In this document: positions 1 to 9,000 of the stretch, in pieces
Layout: the number at the start of each line of letters is the position of its first letter
Numbering within the stretch: position 1 is the first letter of the stretch
Assembly: GCA_015493765.1 (NCBI GenBank)
Contig: WGCQ01000272.1
Span: 1 to 50,137 of the forward strand
Reading direction: 5' to 3'
Source of the DNA: Deltaproteobacteria bacterium
Lineage (GTDB): Bacteria; Myxococcota_A; UBA9042; DTJE01; S145-11
DNA length: 50,137 bases
Made by a program: the position numbers and the translations under genes
Notes under the pieces: model-generated
The model's database searches: none
Told to the model about the DNA's origin: nothing
The model's input: the letters and a program-made list of their open reading frames with translations, nothing else

Positions 1-191
1 GATTGACAAGGGTTGCACAGCAACCGCGCAGCGGCCTGCCCTTGCAATCGCGGCAAGAGGGACTATTTTCTTGATTTTTTAGGCACACCCCAGGAGGTCT
101 GAAACACCCGATTCCACCTCCGCCCACACGGTCACGGCTGAAAGACCAGGCGAGCCGCCTGGGTTACAAGCAGGCGAGGCCGCCTGCGCTC

Positions 192-234
192 CACGGTCTC
201 GGTCTCGGTCACGGCCAACGGTCACGGCCACGGA
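192..234. repeat. Hexanucleotide satellite (family D)
   Basis: Runs of CGGTCT, CGGTCA, CGGCCA and similar hexamers follow one another with little else between them. The same sequence style recurs in at least five other gaps of the window and not inside genes. Confidence 0.7.
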
Positions 235-250
235 AAAGGCTGGAGAAGAC

Positions 251-370
251 GAGGGTATTGATTTGATGGCAAATTCAGGGCGTGATTAGAACCCACCCCT
301 ACGAATATTGTGTAAATTCAGTGTGTTACATTACAGGACAAATTTTGTGGTGAGTAATATAACGACTTTA
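251..370 (+). repeat. Intergenic repeat family B, copy 1
   Basis: The element runs from GAGGGTATTGATTTGATGG to ATATAACGACTTT. In other copies its core carries arms GGGCGGGTT and AACCCGCCC; here the arms are degraded. The right part (TGTGTAAATTCAGTGTGTTAC) matches copies near 5940 and 26460 almost exactly. Confidence 0.8.
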
Positions 371-491
371 CCCACCCTCGAGGCTGCCGGCGATCCCAGG
401 GAGGTCTCTTTCAACGCCCTCGTAATAGCGCTACGTTGTGCATACATGGGTGCAAACACAACGTAGGTTAGCCGCTTGCGGCGTACGACTG

Positions 492-515
492 CCGAATTTA
501 GTCAGGTAATTTGGG
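492..515 (+). repeat. Family A palindrome, copy a
   Basis: CCGAATTTA and TAATTTGGG flank a short GTCAGG centre. The motif lies upstream of the AgmX-like operon, with its G-rich end toward the gene and 16 bases before a TTGAAA box. The bases upstream include GCCGCTTGCGGC, part of the longer family A element. Confidence 0.75.
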
Positions 516-583
516 AATCTATTGAAATGGCTTGAAATGGCGCTTTGTGGGTGGTAAACTATACGTCGGCTGGTGTAGGTGAC

Positions 584-2197
584 ATGGAAATAATCTGTCC
601 ATCCTGTGGCACAAAATATAGAATCAAGGACGAAAAGATACGGGGTAAGACCGTAAAGATTACGTGTCGAAAGTGTTCCGCAACAGTTTACGTTCGGGAC
701 CCGGCGCTGGGTGAGCCTTTCGTATTCCTCGGCAGACCTACAAAATCCGTGCCCGTAAAGAAACCACCCGTTAAAAAGCCCAAACCCAAACCAGCACCCC
801 AAAAGGAACGCTGGTACGTATTGCAAAAAGGTAAACGCAGTGGCCCGTTTACCAGGGATGACCTGCTGAAAAAATTGAAGAACGGCGAGATCACCCCTCG
901 CACCTTCATGTGGAAACCCGGTCTGCCGAAGTGGAGACGGGCTGAAAGGATCGATGACCTGAAGGACCTGTTGAGGGAATTCCAGCAGTGGGTCGATTCC
1001 CAGGAAGAGGAAAAGACGTTAATAACACGGATTCCTTTGCCATCGCAGGAGGACTCAGGGATTATACCGCCGCCACCGCCCGGTCAGGCAGCCCAAGACC
1101 AGTCCAATATATCCGGAATATCGGAGGTACCTGAAAATACGGGCATGGCGGATGATTCGATCAGCAGTATCTCATCGGTAAAGGATATTTTCGGCACCGC
1201 CAGGATACCGTCCGTTTCAGAGGATGCGATCCATTCAGCCACGGCCAAGGTCCGTTCCCAGGTCGAGGAACTTGAGGAGTCCGACCTCCATGAAATAGTG
1301 GAATCCCAGGAGGAAAAGAAGTTTTTCACCAAGGTGTTCGAGCCGCCTGTGCTTGACCAGGTGGAGACCCGGCAGCCAATACACCAGGAAATGGACCCGT
1401 TGGAAAAAATCGCCGCGGAGCCCGTTACCCCGCGAAAGGATACGCTCAGGGAATTTTCCGTACTCACACAGATAGAGCAAAAGTCAAAGAAGCGTAACCT
1501 GATATACCTGACAGCAGGCCTGGTGGTTATTGCGCTGGTTGTCGGTATAACGGTATTCTTTGCCGCCAGGGCACCAAAGAAGGAAACCATAAAATTACCG
1601 GATACGGGCGATGACAGCGGTTTCAAGTATAATACGTACGCAGTGGCCGAAAAACCGAAGCAACCTGAGCGCGTTGTACCGGTCATCAGCCGGGGGCATG
1701 CGGCTGTACGAAAAATGCCAAAGGCCACGGTTGCCAGGCACCGTCACGTCAGGACTTCAAGGACACATGTGTCGCACTGGCGTAAACGAAAGCATACGCC
1801 GTCACAAAAGGACCTGGCCCTGGCAAAGGAATACGGTTCCTTGTTTTTGAGTTCGGGCCACACCGAGGCGCCGGTGAAGGTGGAAAAGAAAACGGTTGTG
1901 TCCATGCCCAAGATCAGTTTGACCCGAAAGGGCATGGAGCGATTTCTCCAGGGCCGAACCAAGCAGTTGGTGATCTGTTCCAAGCGCAAGAGTTACCTGA
2001 TGGGCCAGACCGTCAAGGTGGTGTTGAATTTTACCGTTGCCAGTTCGGGCAAGGTTACGCACGTGAAACTAAGGCAGCCGGAAGGTTTGTCCGATCCTGC
2101 ATTGTTTAATTGCATCAGACAAAAGGTAAAGGGATGGTTGTTTCCGCCGGACCCGACCCGGAAGCCACTGTCCTTCCAGACAACTTTATTGTTGTGA
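584..2197 (+). CDS. AgmX-like protein: zinc ribbon, GYF_2 domain, TM helix, TonB-like C-terminus
   Basis: This 537-residue protein begins with a CPSC...CRKC zinc ribbon (residues 5-31) of the MJ0042 type. A Pro/Lys-rich linker follows, then a GYF_2-type domain (about 76-130, WYV...GPF...W). Next come an acidic, proline-containing spacer and one transmembrane helix (about 305-328). A Lys/Arg/His-rich stretch leads to a C-terminal domain (about 443-537) resembling the AgmX/PglI and TonB-like domains of myxobacterial gliding-motility proteins. The order implies a cytoplasmic sensor part and a periplasmic part. I chose the ATG at 584 because the zinc ribbon starts there; an in-frame TTG at 545 would add 13 unremarkable residues. 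It is the first gene of a tight plus-strand cluster. Domain calls come from motif recognition only, and a role in motility is an inference. Confidence 0.75.
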   Translation: MEIICPSCGTKYRIKDEKIRGKTVKITCRKCSATVYVRDPALGEPFVFLGRPTKSVPVKKPPVKKPKPKPAPQKERWYVLQKGKRSGPFTRDDLLKKLKNGEITPRTFMWKPGLPKWRRAERIDDLKDLLREFQQWVDSQEEEKTLITRIPLPSQEDSGIIPPPPPGQAAQDQSNISGISEVPENTGMADDSISSISSVKDIFGTARIPSVSEDAIHSATAKVRSQVEELEESDLHEIVESQEEKKFFTKVFEPPVLDQVETRQPIHQEMDPLEKIAAEPVTPRKDTLREFSVLTQIEQKSKKRNLIYLTAGLVVIALVVGITVFFAARAPKKETIKLPDTGDDSGFKYNTYAVAEKPKQPERVVPVISRGHAAVRKMPKATVARHRHVRTSRTHVSHWRKRKHTPSQKDLALAKEYGSLFLSSGHTEAPVKVEKKTVVSMPKISLTRKGMERFLQGRTKQLVICSKRKSYLMGQTVKVVLNFTVASSGKVTHVKLRQPEGLSDPALFNCIRQKVKGWLFPPDPTRKPLSFQTTLLL

Positions 2198-2212
2198 TCT
2201 GTGAGGTGATGC

Positions 2213-2776
2213 ATGAGAAATATGATCAAATTATGGGTGTTATTGTCGTGTGTGGTGGTGTCCTCGGTAGCCCTGGCCTCGGCGGACGAGGAAATCAAGG
2301 TGACCTTCTGGGGGTTTTCAGCGGATGCCAGGATGGCCATGGCAAAGATCGTGGACCCGAATGGAGGGAATCGGGTTGCCGTCTTTACAATACCTGAAGG
2401 CAAAATGGTGACTTCCAGGCCTTTTGCCACGGAGGCACAGGCCAAACAAATCAAGAAAAAACTATCGAAAAAATATCATATTTCTGATGCCGGCAAGAAT
2501 TCCACGCAGGGACCGCGGGGCAAGATCACCTTTTTTGGCATACTAAAAGGCAAGTATTTCGTGATCATGGCCATGCGGGGCAACCGGACCGCCGTATTCG
2601 ACAAAATTTCCGCGGGTAAGGCGCCACAGGTCCAGTTGAAAGAGGTATGGTGGTCCGCAGACGGACGTAGCATGGTCGTAATCATCAATAAAAAGAAGTC
2701 CTCCGCCGATTACGGATTTGATATCGATACTTTGCGTTTTTACCGCTATTATCCCAGCGCATTGAAATTCAAATGA
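2213..2776 (+). CDS. Secreted protein of unknown function
   Basis: The 187-residue product starts with a clear signal peptide: positive N-terminus, hydrophobic core VLLSCVVVSSVALA, and a probable cleavage site near ASA-DEE. The mature part is basic and rich in beta-type segments, with short stretches such as ITFFGILKGKYFVIMAMRG and VWWSADGRSMVVII that look like repeated strand-turn-strand units. I do not recognise the family. A GAGGTG ribosome-binding site precedes the ATG, and the gene starts 15 bases after the AgmX-like gene. Its stop overlaps the start of the next small gene (ATGA), so the genes are probably co-translated. A periplasmic partner of the AgmX-like protein is possible but unproven. 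Confidence 0.7.
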   Translation: MRNMIKLWVLLSCVVVSSVALASADEEIKVTFWGFSADARMAMAKIVDPNGGNRVAVFTIPEGKMVTSRPFATEAQAKQIKKKLSKKYHISDAGKNSTQGPRGKITFFGILKGKYFVIMAMRGNRTAVFDKISAGKAPQVQLKEVWWSADGRSMVVIINKKKSSADYGFDIDTLRFYRYYPSALKFK

Positions 2777-2943
2777 AGGACAGGAGGCGACACCATCATT
2801 ACAGCCGACCCTCTTTCCAGTCTTCTGGAAAATTGTGGTGGCGCTTGTTTTTTTATGTCCTTTTGCTTGTAATAATCCTGGCTGGCATGGGTATGCTTTC
2901 AAAGGGCACCACCGCTTGTTTCATGTCGATTACGGCCAAATAG
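2773..2943 (+). CDS. 56-residue single-pass membrane microprotein
   Basis: An open frame of 56 codons begins at the ATG that overlaps the previous stop as ATGA (2773-2776). It encodes a strongly basic, His-rich N-terminus (MKDRRRHHHYSR), then one hydrophobic helix (LFFYVLLLVIILAGMGML, about residues 25-42) and a short tail with one Cys. The positive-inside rule places the N-terminus in the cytoplasm. The coupling by ATGA, the good membrane profile and the lack of any other use for this stretch support a real gene. I know of no named family for it. It lies between a secreted protein and a membrane protein in the same operon. Confidence 0.6.
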   Translation: MKDRRRHHHYSRPSFQSSGKLWWRLFFYVLLLVIILAGMGMLSKGTTACFMSITAK

Positions 2944-2959
2944 TGACCATGGCGTTGTA

Positions 2960-3826
2960 ATGGAAACCATTTGGGGCGGCTTCAGTGCATTTTTGTTGAT
3001 CCTGTCCATTTATTGGGCCGTCAAAGGGGGCAGGCGAGCCCAGAAGATTACCCTGTCGGCAGCAATAATTATAGAGGTCATTGTCACGTTCACCATGTTT
3101 ATGGATTGGGGGTATTCATGGGTGGAGGAATCAGGGATCCATATTGCCATGGAGCACAATATTTGGGTTTTGGTGCCTCAATTAATGGCCTTGACGGTAC
3201 TGGTGGTATTGCTGGGTTCTAAATTACGCAGGGCCTGGCTGGCCTTTATGCTGTCCATACTCCAGGTCCCCGTGATCTTCTACAGCATTTACATGGTGCA
3301 GATGGACCTGGACTTGAGTATGTTCACTATTGCCGCTGTGATCTGCCTGGGCGGGGCCACCACGGCCGCCATATTGCTGCTGCCTACCGTGGTCAGGACC
3401 ATGCCGGACGAAGGGTCACACCTGTGGAAACTGGTGTTTGCCAACAGGCTGGGGGTGTTGCAGGGGATCAGGGCGGCGGCCCAGGAAATGGGACTTACGT
3501 ACGAGCCCCCGGCAACTATCCTGGAGTCTGGCTCTGCAAAAGGTGACAGGCCGAGCGGTTCATGGGTTATCCATAGTCATCCCTCCCTGTGGCCCCCGGG
3601 TTACGGCCTGACCATAGACATCGATACAACCGCAGCGGATATACAGCAAAAATCGGATACCGGTTCAGTCGCCGGTATCGGCAATAACAACCATCACACG
3701 CTGGATATAGGGGATAACGGCTTGCATTATTCGTGCATAATTCGTACCCCCGGTTCGGTTTCCAGGGACGATGTGGTGCACCTGGCCAGGGATTTGGAGC
3801 GATTAACTGCTCCAGGGATTACCTGA
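2960..3826 (+). CDS. Five-helix membrane protein with soluble C-terminal domain, unknown function
   Basis: The 288-residue product has about five transmembrane helices in its first half (roughly residues 5-20, 30-50, 66-84, 91-111 and 117-140). A soluble domain of about 145 residues follows, containing short motifs such as SWVIHSHPSLWPPGYGLTID. That domain looks like a mixed alpha/beta fold and has no catalytic signature I can name. The ATG at 2960 follows the microprotein stop by 16 bases, and no strong ribosome-binding site is visible, so translational coupling is likely. The gene ends the plus-strand cluster and overlaps the convergent ArsR-fold gene by 8 bases at the 3' ends. Confidence 0.65.
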   Translation: METIWGGFSAFLLILSIYWAVKGGRRAQKITLSAAIIIEVIVTFTMFMDWGYSWVEESGIHIAMEHNIWVLVPQLMALTVLVVLLGSKLRRAWLAFMLSILQVPVIFYSIYMVQMDLDLSMFTIAAVICLGGATTAAILLLPTVVRTMPDEGSHLWKLVFANRLGVLQGIRAAAQEMGLTYEPPATILESGSAKGDRPSGSWVIHSHPSLWPPGYGLTIDIDTTAADIQQKSDTGSVAGIGNNNHHTLDIGDNGLHYSCIIRTPGSVSRDDVVHLARDLERLTAPGIT

Positions 3827-4124
3827 GTTTGATGTATTCTGCGAGCCGTTTCTGGAACCGCTTGAAGGCATCCTTGTTCAGTTCATAGTAAACATGTTTG
3901 CCTTCCTTGCGCTTGTTTAAAAAGCCCGCACCCCAAAGCGTGTTTACCTGGTTGGATGAAGAGGGCTGAGATAGCCCCACTTCCCGGCTGATTTCGATCA
4001 CGGATTTTGCACTTTTGCTGACCGTCTTCAGGATATCAACCCTTACCAGGTTACTGAGTGCCCTGAGTTGCATCTCGAATATCCTCTCGTCATACGTCTT
4101 GTTTTGAATGTCTTTGTCATCCAT
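3819..4124 (-). CDS. ArsR-fold winged-helix transcriptional regulator
   Basis: The 101-residue protein has the ArsR arrangement. LRALSNLVRVDILKTVSK is followed by a helix-turn-helix (VIEISREVGLSQPSSSNQVNTLWGAGFL, about 42-69) and a beta wing (KRKEGKHVYYEL, about 71-82). There is no cysteine at all, so the classical ArsR/SmtB thiolate metal sites are absent and any signal must be of another kind. The start at 4124 is fixed by a GGGAGGAAATA ribosome-binding site. An in-frame ATG at 4184 lies in AT-rich leader sequence and is rejected. The upstream 4130-4270 stretch is very AT-rich and probably contains its promoter and operator. The target is unknown. Confidence 0.8.
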   Translation of the reverse strand: MDDKDIQNKTYDERIFEMQLRALSNLVRVDILKTVSKSAKSVIEISREVGLSQPSSSNQVNTLWGAGFLNKRKEGKHVYYELNKDAFKRFQKRLAEYIKLR

Positions 4125-4269
4125 TATTTCCTCCCCAAGAAAAAATACCAGGATAAGTTTAAACCATTTAACCTCTACATGCAAGGACTTTTTTGTTATT
4201 TGTTAAGGTTTTGTAAAATCAACAACTATATCTAAATCAATATAATTACTGTTTATGTTGACTAAATTA

Positions 4270-5610
4270 TCAATTTTCTGTTTTTAAAAGCAATTTGATC
4301 GGCACCCCCTCAAAACCAAAATATTCCCTGAAACGCGACAGCAAGTAGCGTTTATACTGGTCCGGTATTGCATCCGGGTGCTTACAAAAGGCTGCAATTA
4401 CGGGCGGTTCAGACCTTACCTGGGTAATGTACATGACCCTTGGGCGCCTGCCACCCCTGGATGGAGGTGGATGCCGTTCCACAACCTCGTGCAGGAAGGT
4501 ATTCAAACTGGCGGTCGGTACACGCCTGCGAAGGTTTTCATGTACGGTTTGTATGGCCTGTAACAGTTTATGGAGGTTCATCCCTGTTTTGGCGGACAAT
4601 CGAACCATTGGCGCAAACGAGGCGAAAAAGAACCGCTCCTTGACCTTGACAGGCACGGCAAGGGCATCCGGCGTGCCCTTGATGAGGTCAGTTTTGTTGA
4701 CACACAGTACCAGTCCCCTGCCCCTGTCGATGGCAAGCCCGGCCAGCCTTTTGTCCTGGTCAGTGGCCGGGTCCTTTGCATCCATCATCAAAACCACGAC
4801 CTGGGCCTCCTCAATGGCGCGTATGGCCCGCATCACACTGAAAAACTCTACCGGGTCATGGACCTTCGACCTGCGGCGGATCCCTGCCGTATCAACAAAA
4901 CAGTACCGCTGCCCTTCGATTTCCACGTCCACGTCCACCGCATCCCTGGTGGTCCCGGGCTGTTGTGATACCACCATTCGCTGGTCCTGGACGAGCCGGT
5001 TGACCAGCGTGGACTTACCCACGTTGGGCCTGCCTATGATCGCCACCCTGATCGTATCATCCTGTTCAGATACCTCACCTGTGGCTGGCAACAAGGCACA
5101 TATCCTTTCCTTCAGGTCCCGAATACCCCGGTTGTGCTCTGCGGAAACCGCCATCACCTCGTCGGCCCCCACTTCGTACAGGGCACCCACCTCATTCAGG
5201 TGTTTGTCCGTGTCCACCTTGTTTGCGACAAAAAGCACGGGCTTGTTCGTATGCCTGACCATGCCTGCCACATCAAGGTCCAATGGGGTGATACCCGTAT
5301 GCGTATCCAGGACAAAGATTAGCAGGTTTGCCTCCTGTATGGCAGCCCTGACCTGGGTCTGAACATCGTCATTGGATTCCTCACCCGGCACAAGCCCGCC
5401 GGTATCCACCAACAAAAAGGAACACTCATCGCCCTTTACAACAGAATACAATCGGTCCCTCGTGACCCCTGGCCTGTTATCCACGATAGCCTTGCGTCTC
5501 CCTGCAAGGCGGTTGAATAAGGTGGACTTACCCACGTTGGGCCTGCCAATAATCGCAACCACGGGCAAGCGTCCACGGTTGGTTGTGACATGTGTTGCCT
5601 CAGTACTCAT
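4270..5610 (-). CDS. der: Ribosome-assembly GTPase Der (EngA)
   Basis: Der is the essential double GTPase of 50S subunit assembly. The 446-residue product has two G domains in tandem. The first carries GRPNVGKS (22-29), DTGG and NKVD. The second carries a second GRPNVGKS, DTAG and NKTD. A KH-like C-terminal domain of about 120 residues follows and ends in KLLLKTEN. The length is typical of the family. The start at 5610 is supported by an AGGAGA ribosome-binding site. A longer frame to 5727 would run through the tRNA-Leu gene and is an artefact. The gene follows tRNA-Leu on the same strand by 31 bases and probably shares its transcript. Confidence 0.97.
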   Translation of the reverse strand: MSTEATHVTTNRGRLPVVAIIGRPNVGKSTLFNRLAGRRKAIVDNRPGVTRDRLYSVVKGDECSFLLVDTGGLVPGEESNDDVQTQVRAAIQEANLLIFVLDTHTGITPLDLDVAGMVRHTNKPVLFVANKVDTDKHLNEVGALYEVGADEVMAVSAEHNRGIRDLKERICALLPATGEVSEQDDTIRVAIIGRPNVGKSTLVNRLVQDQRMVVSQQPGTTRDAVDVDVEIEGQRYCFVDTAGIRRRSKVHDPVEFFSVMRAIRAIEEAQVVVLMMDAKDPATDQDKRLAGLAIDRGRGLVLCVNKTDLIKGTPDALAVPVKVKERFFFASFAPMVRLSAKTGMNLHKLLQAIQTVHENLRRRVPTASLNTFLHEVVERHPPPSRGGRRPRVMYITQVRSEPPVIAAFCKHPDAIPDQYKRYLLSRFREYFGFEGVPIKLLLKTEN

Positions 5611-5641
5611 GCTGTCTCCTGGATACATGGGCGGTCCCCGG

Positions 5642-5725
5642 TGCCGAGGGCGGGACTCGAACCCGCACGGAGGACACCTCCAGAGGATTTTAAGTCCCCT
5701 GCGTCTACCATTTCGCCACCCCGGC
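5642..5725 (-). tRNA. tRNA-Leu (anticodon UAA)
   Basis: The minus strand folds as an 84-base class II tRNA. The acceptor arms are GCCGGGG and CCTCGGC with discriminator A. The anticodon loop is CTTAAAA, giving UAA. There is a long variable arm (TGGAGGTGTCCTC region) and a GGTTCGAGTC T loop. The CCA end is not encoded, because ACCG follows. The gene lies directly upstream of der with its own promoter. Confidence 0.95.
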
Positions 5726-5736
5726 AATACAGGCCG

Positions 5737-5765
5737 ATTCTATTGTGAAAAACACGTTTCGTCAA
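5737..5765 (-). promoter_or_regulatory. Sigma70-type promoter of tRNA-Leu/der
   Basis: On the minus strand TTGACG (5760-5765) and TAGAAT (5737-5742) are separated by exactly 17 bases. The expected transcription start lies a few bases before the tRNA. A family A palindrome ends 13 bases upstream of the -35 box. Confidence 0.75.
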
Positions 5766-5779
5766 CCCAACGTCAAATC

Positions 5780-5803
5780 CCCAAATTACCTGTCTAAATT
5801 CGG
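5780..5803 (-). repeat. Family A palindrome, copy b (upstream of tRNA-Leu)
   Basis: The minus strand reads CCGAATTTA, then GACAGG, then TAATTTGGG. An extra G makes the end GGGG, and 13 bases separate it from the TTGACG box. The longer element continues to about 5870 with GCAAGCGG and TTCGTTGTACCTGTTTG, shared with copies d, e and g. Confidence 0.8.
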
Positions 5804-5874
5804 GAGCCGGGCCCTGCAAGCGGCCCATCTACTGCTTCGTTGTACCTGTTTGATGCTCAACGTACCGCTATTAC

Positions 5875-5994
5875 GAGGGCGTTGATTTGATGGCAATTTC
5901 AGGGCGGGTCTTAGACCCACCCCTACGAATATTGCGCGAATTCAATGTGTTACGTTACAAGACAAATTGTGCGTTGGGTAACATAACGACTTTT
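5875..5994 (+). repeat. Intergenic repeat family B, copy 2
   Basis: The element runs from GAGGGCGTTGATTTGATGG to ACATAACGACTTT. It lies in the 316-base gap between tRNA-Leu and the end of the Eco57I-type gene, next to a family A element. Apart from these repeats and the tRNA promoter I see nothing in this gap. Confidence 0.8.
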
Positions 5995-6041
5995 TCAACA
6001 CCCTTATTACGCCTGCGCTCCAATTGGTTTCCCATTGCCAT

Positions 6042-9000
6042 TCATTTAAAATTCTCGTACTCCTGCCTGGTCAATGCGAAATCCGGGTCAATAATCTTTA
6101 CTTCTGCGTAATCCAGCCCGTACAGTTTGTACACCATGATGTCGATCCTGCGTTCCTGGGCCGAGGTGTCCTGGCCCAGGGCCTTTTTCGCAATGATTTG
6201 GTCCACCAGGTCCTCGAAGGGCTTTTGTTGTGCTTCTGGGATTTTGGGGATCTTAACTTCTGAAAGAAAATCTTGCCCTTTTCCTCCGGTTACATTTGTA
6301 CTTGCCAGCATCATCCTGGCAAACAAAAAAGAATTCAGGACTGCCAGAATCAATTTTAGCCTTTCACCCGTTATCAGATAAAGTTTGTTATTTGTGTACA
6401 GGCCCTCCTTTACCAGAGTTGCATTCATTGCATCACTTATTTCCCTATAAATGATCTTCTCTTTCTCGAATTCTTCATAATACCCTATCTGGTCTTGAGT
6501 CTCAAACCATTGATTTCCTGTCTTTTTTCGGCTTTTTTTCAGGTCCGACATCTTCAGCTTAATCCCATATTTCCGGGCATGTTCCATCAAGGATTGCCGT
6601 TCCTGTTGGCTTATTGGCCGTGCCTCTTGCACCAGTTTCGGCCAAAAACCCTGCAAAAACGCCTTTATTGCCGGGTAATCGTCAATGTCCAAATGTAATG
6701 CCGGAAACGTGGCAATCAACCACTTATCCGCGAAATTCGCCCTGTAGCGTTCGATGTCGCGGCCACGCAAGATCGGTTTTATGATTTCAGCGCTCTTTGG
6801 GTCCTTTTTTATCAGTTCGTCCCTGGTTTTGCCGTCAATAATAAAGGCCGGGTTGAAACCGGTCTTGATCCCGTAATTGATCTTTACATCCCATTGTTCC
6901 AACGGCGTGCCCATGCGCTGGATCTTGTCCTTTATTTGCTGTTCCTGTTTCGAAATAATGATCCAGCTTTGTTCACCCAGGTCATCCAAAGTGATGAATT
7001 CGTTGTCATCCAGCGCGGCCAGGTCGGTTTTGGCGTCTTTTCCAGCGTGCAACGTGATTGCCCGTACCCCGCAGTTTTCCTTTTTTATGTTCACGTCCTG
7101 CAATTTTTTGCCGGTCTTGCGGATCAACAGGATGTTCGTGTCCACGGTGGCCGTGTTGAACACGCCAGGCCCCAAATCGAGCAATTTCATGGGGTCATGC
7201 ACGCATAAAAAATGCCGCAATTTTTTGCCGTAAGCGGCACGCATCCACTTGTTCGACGTGATGTAACACAGCACGCCCGAGTGCTCCAGCAATTCAATGC
7301 CCCGTTCGTAAAACAGGGCATAGATGTCACCCGTGCGGTCAAAGGTGTAGTAATTTTCGTTTTTATAGAAATCAGCGAATTTTTCCCCGCTGCCCGATGC
7401 CTTTTGCAACTGGATATACGGCGGATTGCCTATTACGATGTCGAACGCATCCCTGCCAAACATCATTTTCGGGTCAAACCACGGACTGGGCCTGTTGCCA
7501 AAGGGGGCCCAGTTGCCCACTTTCGTGATCCACCCTGCCGAATGCGTGGCCTTTGCCTCTTTTTCAGCGATCAGGTCGCGCAACTCCAGGATCCTTTTTT
7601 TCAACCCTGACTTGTCATCACCGGTTGCATACATGTATTCGTCGCGATAGCGCTGTAATTCGCGGATATCCGCATCAGTTCCGGTGAAATCCAGGTCCGG
7701 GTTCCAATCCTTGCCCAGGTGGATCAACGTGTTGGCAGTCACGAATTTGAATTCCAGGTTCGGCAAGGCATAGATCCCGCGGTTTTTTGCGTGATCGTCT
7801 ATGCGCTCGTCCACCACCAGGCTCAAAAAACACCTCAGCCGGGCGATTTCCGTGGCAATGGGCTGGATGTCTACGCCGTAAATCGAATGCTGGATCACGC
7901 CCAGCTTGCGTATGTAATCCACCTCGGAATCATCCAGTTTTTTCCTTAAACTTTCGCGATAGGCCGGGTTTTCGATCTTTGCCAGTTGTCGGTCCTTCCA
8001 CCACTGGGCATCCGGGTCCAGTTTTTGCAGCGCCGTGGTGATCTTGTGCAGCGCGCCCATTGGAAAGGCCCCGCTGCCGCAGGCCGGGTCCAGCAGTTTC
8101 AGGGTGTCAAACGCAATCAACAGGGCGTTTTTTTGCTCCCCGGTGAATTCCACGTCATCATCCGTGAACAGGGCGTGCAATTTTTGTTCGTCGAGCCCTG
8201 TTTTGGCCTGCAAATGGGCCATCAGGGCCTGCTGCACCATGTAATCCACCACCGGGCGGGGCGTGTAAAAACTGCCCGTGGCCTTGCGCGCGGTCTGTTG
8301 CGTGGCCGGGTCGATTTCAGCCAGCAGGTTTTCGAATATGGTGCCCAGCATTTCCGGGTCAATGCTGATCTCCTGGTCGTTCAAGGAGTTTTCGTCAATG
8401 GTGAAATTGAACTGCTCCAGGGTTTGGAAAAAATCGACGAACCACTGGTCCGGGACCTTTAACGTGTTGTGGGAAAGGGAAAATCCACCGGGTCCGGGTT
8501 TATAAAAATCGTCCGGGTCCGGTTCGAACAGCCCGCCGTTTAAAAACGGCACGTACCGGTGTCCGTCGGGCAGGGTCGCATCGTCACGTTTGTCAACCGG
8601 CGTGTTCAGCATTTCAAAAAACAGTTTTTCCAGCAGCCCGTGATAGTAATCCCTTGTTTTTTCAACGTATTCGGATGACAGCCAGGCGTTTGGGATCAGG
8701 GGCTTGCCACTGTCGGATGACTTGTTTTTCAAAAACCACACGAACAGGGTACGCCCGATCAGTCGCACTGCGAACTGCCGGTATTTTTCCGGGTCCGTGT
8801 CAATATCCGTGGAAGGCAGTTTCAATGCGGGCTGGTAACGTTTTTTGTTCGTGGTGCTGCCCACCAGCCGGTAAAACGCATCCGCCACCCTGGTATAAAA
8901 CTCCCTGGTCACCGGTTCCACGCTGAATGCCTTTTGCAGGTTGTCCAGGTCGGTGAAATCCGCGCTGCCCACCTGTTTTTTGAACGTGGCGTTGGTCAAA

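Larger units (their letters stand above)
1..583. other. Gene-free mosaic of intergenic repeats
   Basis: No credible coding sequence was found here. The stretch holds a satellite of the hexanucleotide type (ACGGTC/ACGGCC, about 192-234), one family B element (about 251-370), a piece of family C (about 390-422) and a family A palindrome (492-515). A possible promoter for the next gene has TTGAAA at 532-537 and TAAACT at 555-560, separated by 17 bases. The first 130 bases show no feature I recognise. Confidence 0.7.

Noticed and set aside
4427-5362. 311-codon open frame antisense to der
   Set aside because: It is a mirror frame of a strongly conserved gene, with low-complexity Ser/Thr-rich translation and no ribosome-binding site. 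Long antisense frames of the same kind within recC and the GH92 gene were rejected for the same reason.
5611-5727. N-terminal extension of Der
   Set aside because: It runs through the tRNA-Leu gene. The true start at 5610 has a good ribosome-binding site and gives the normal length.
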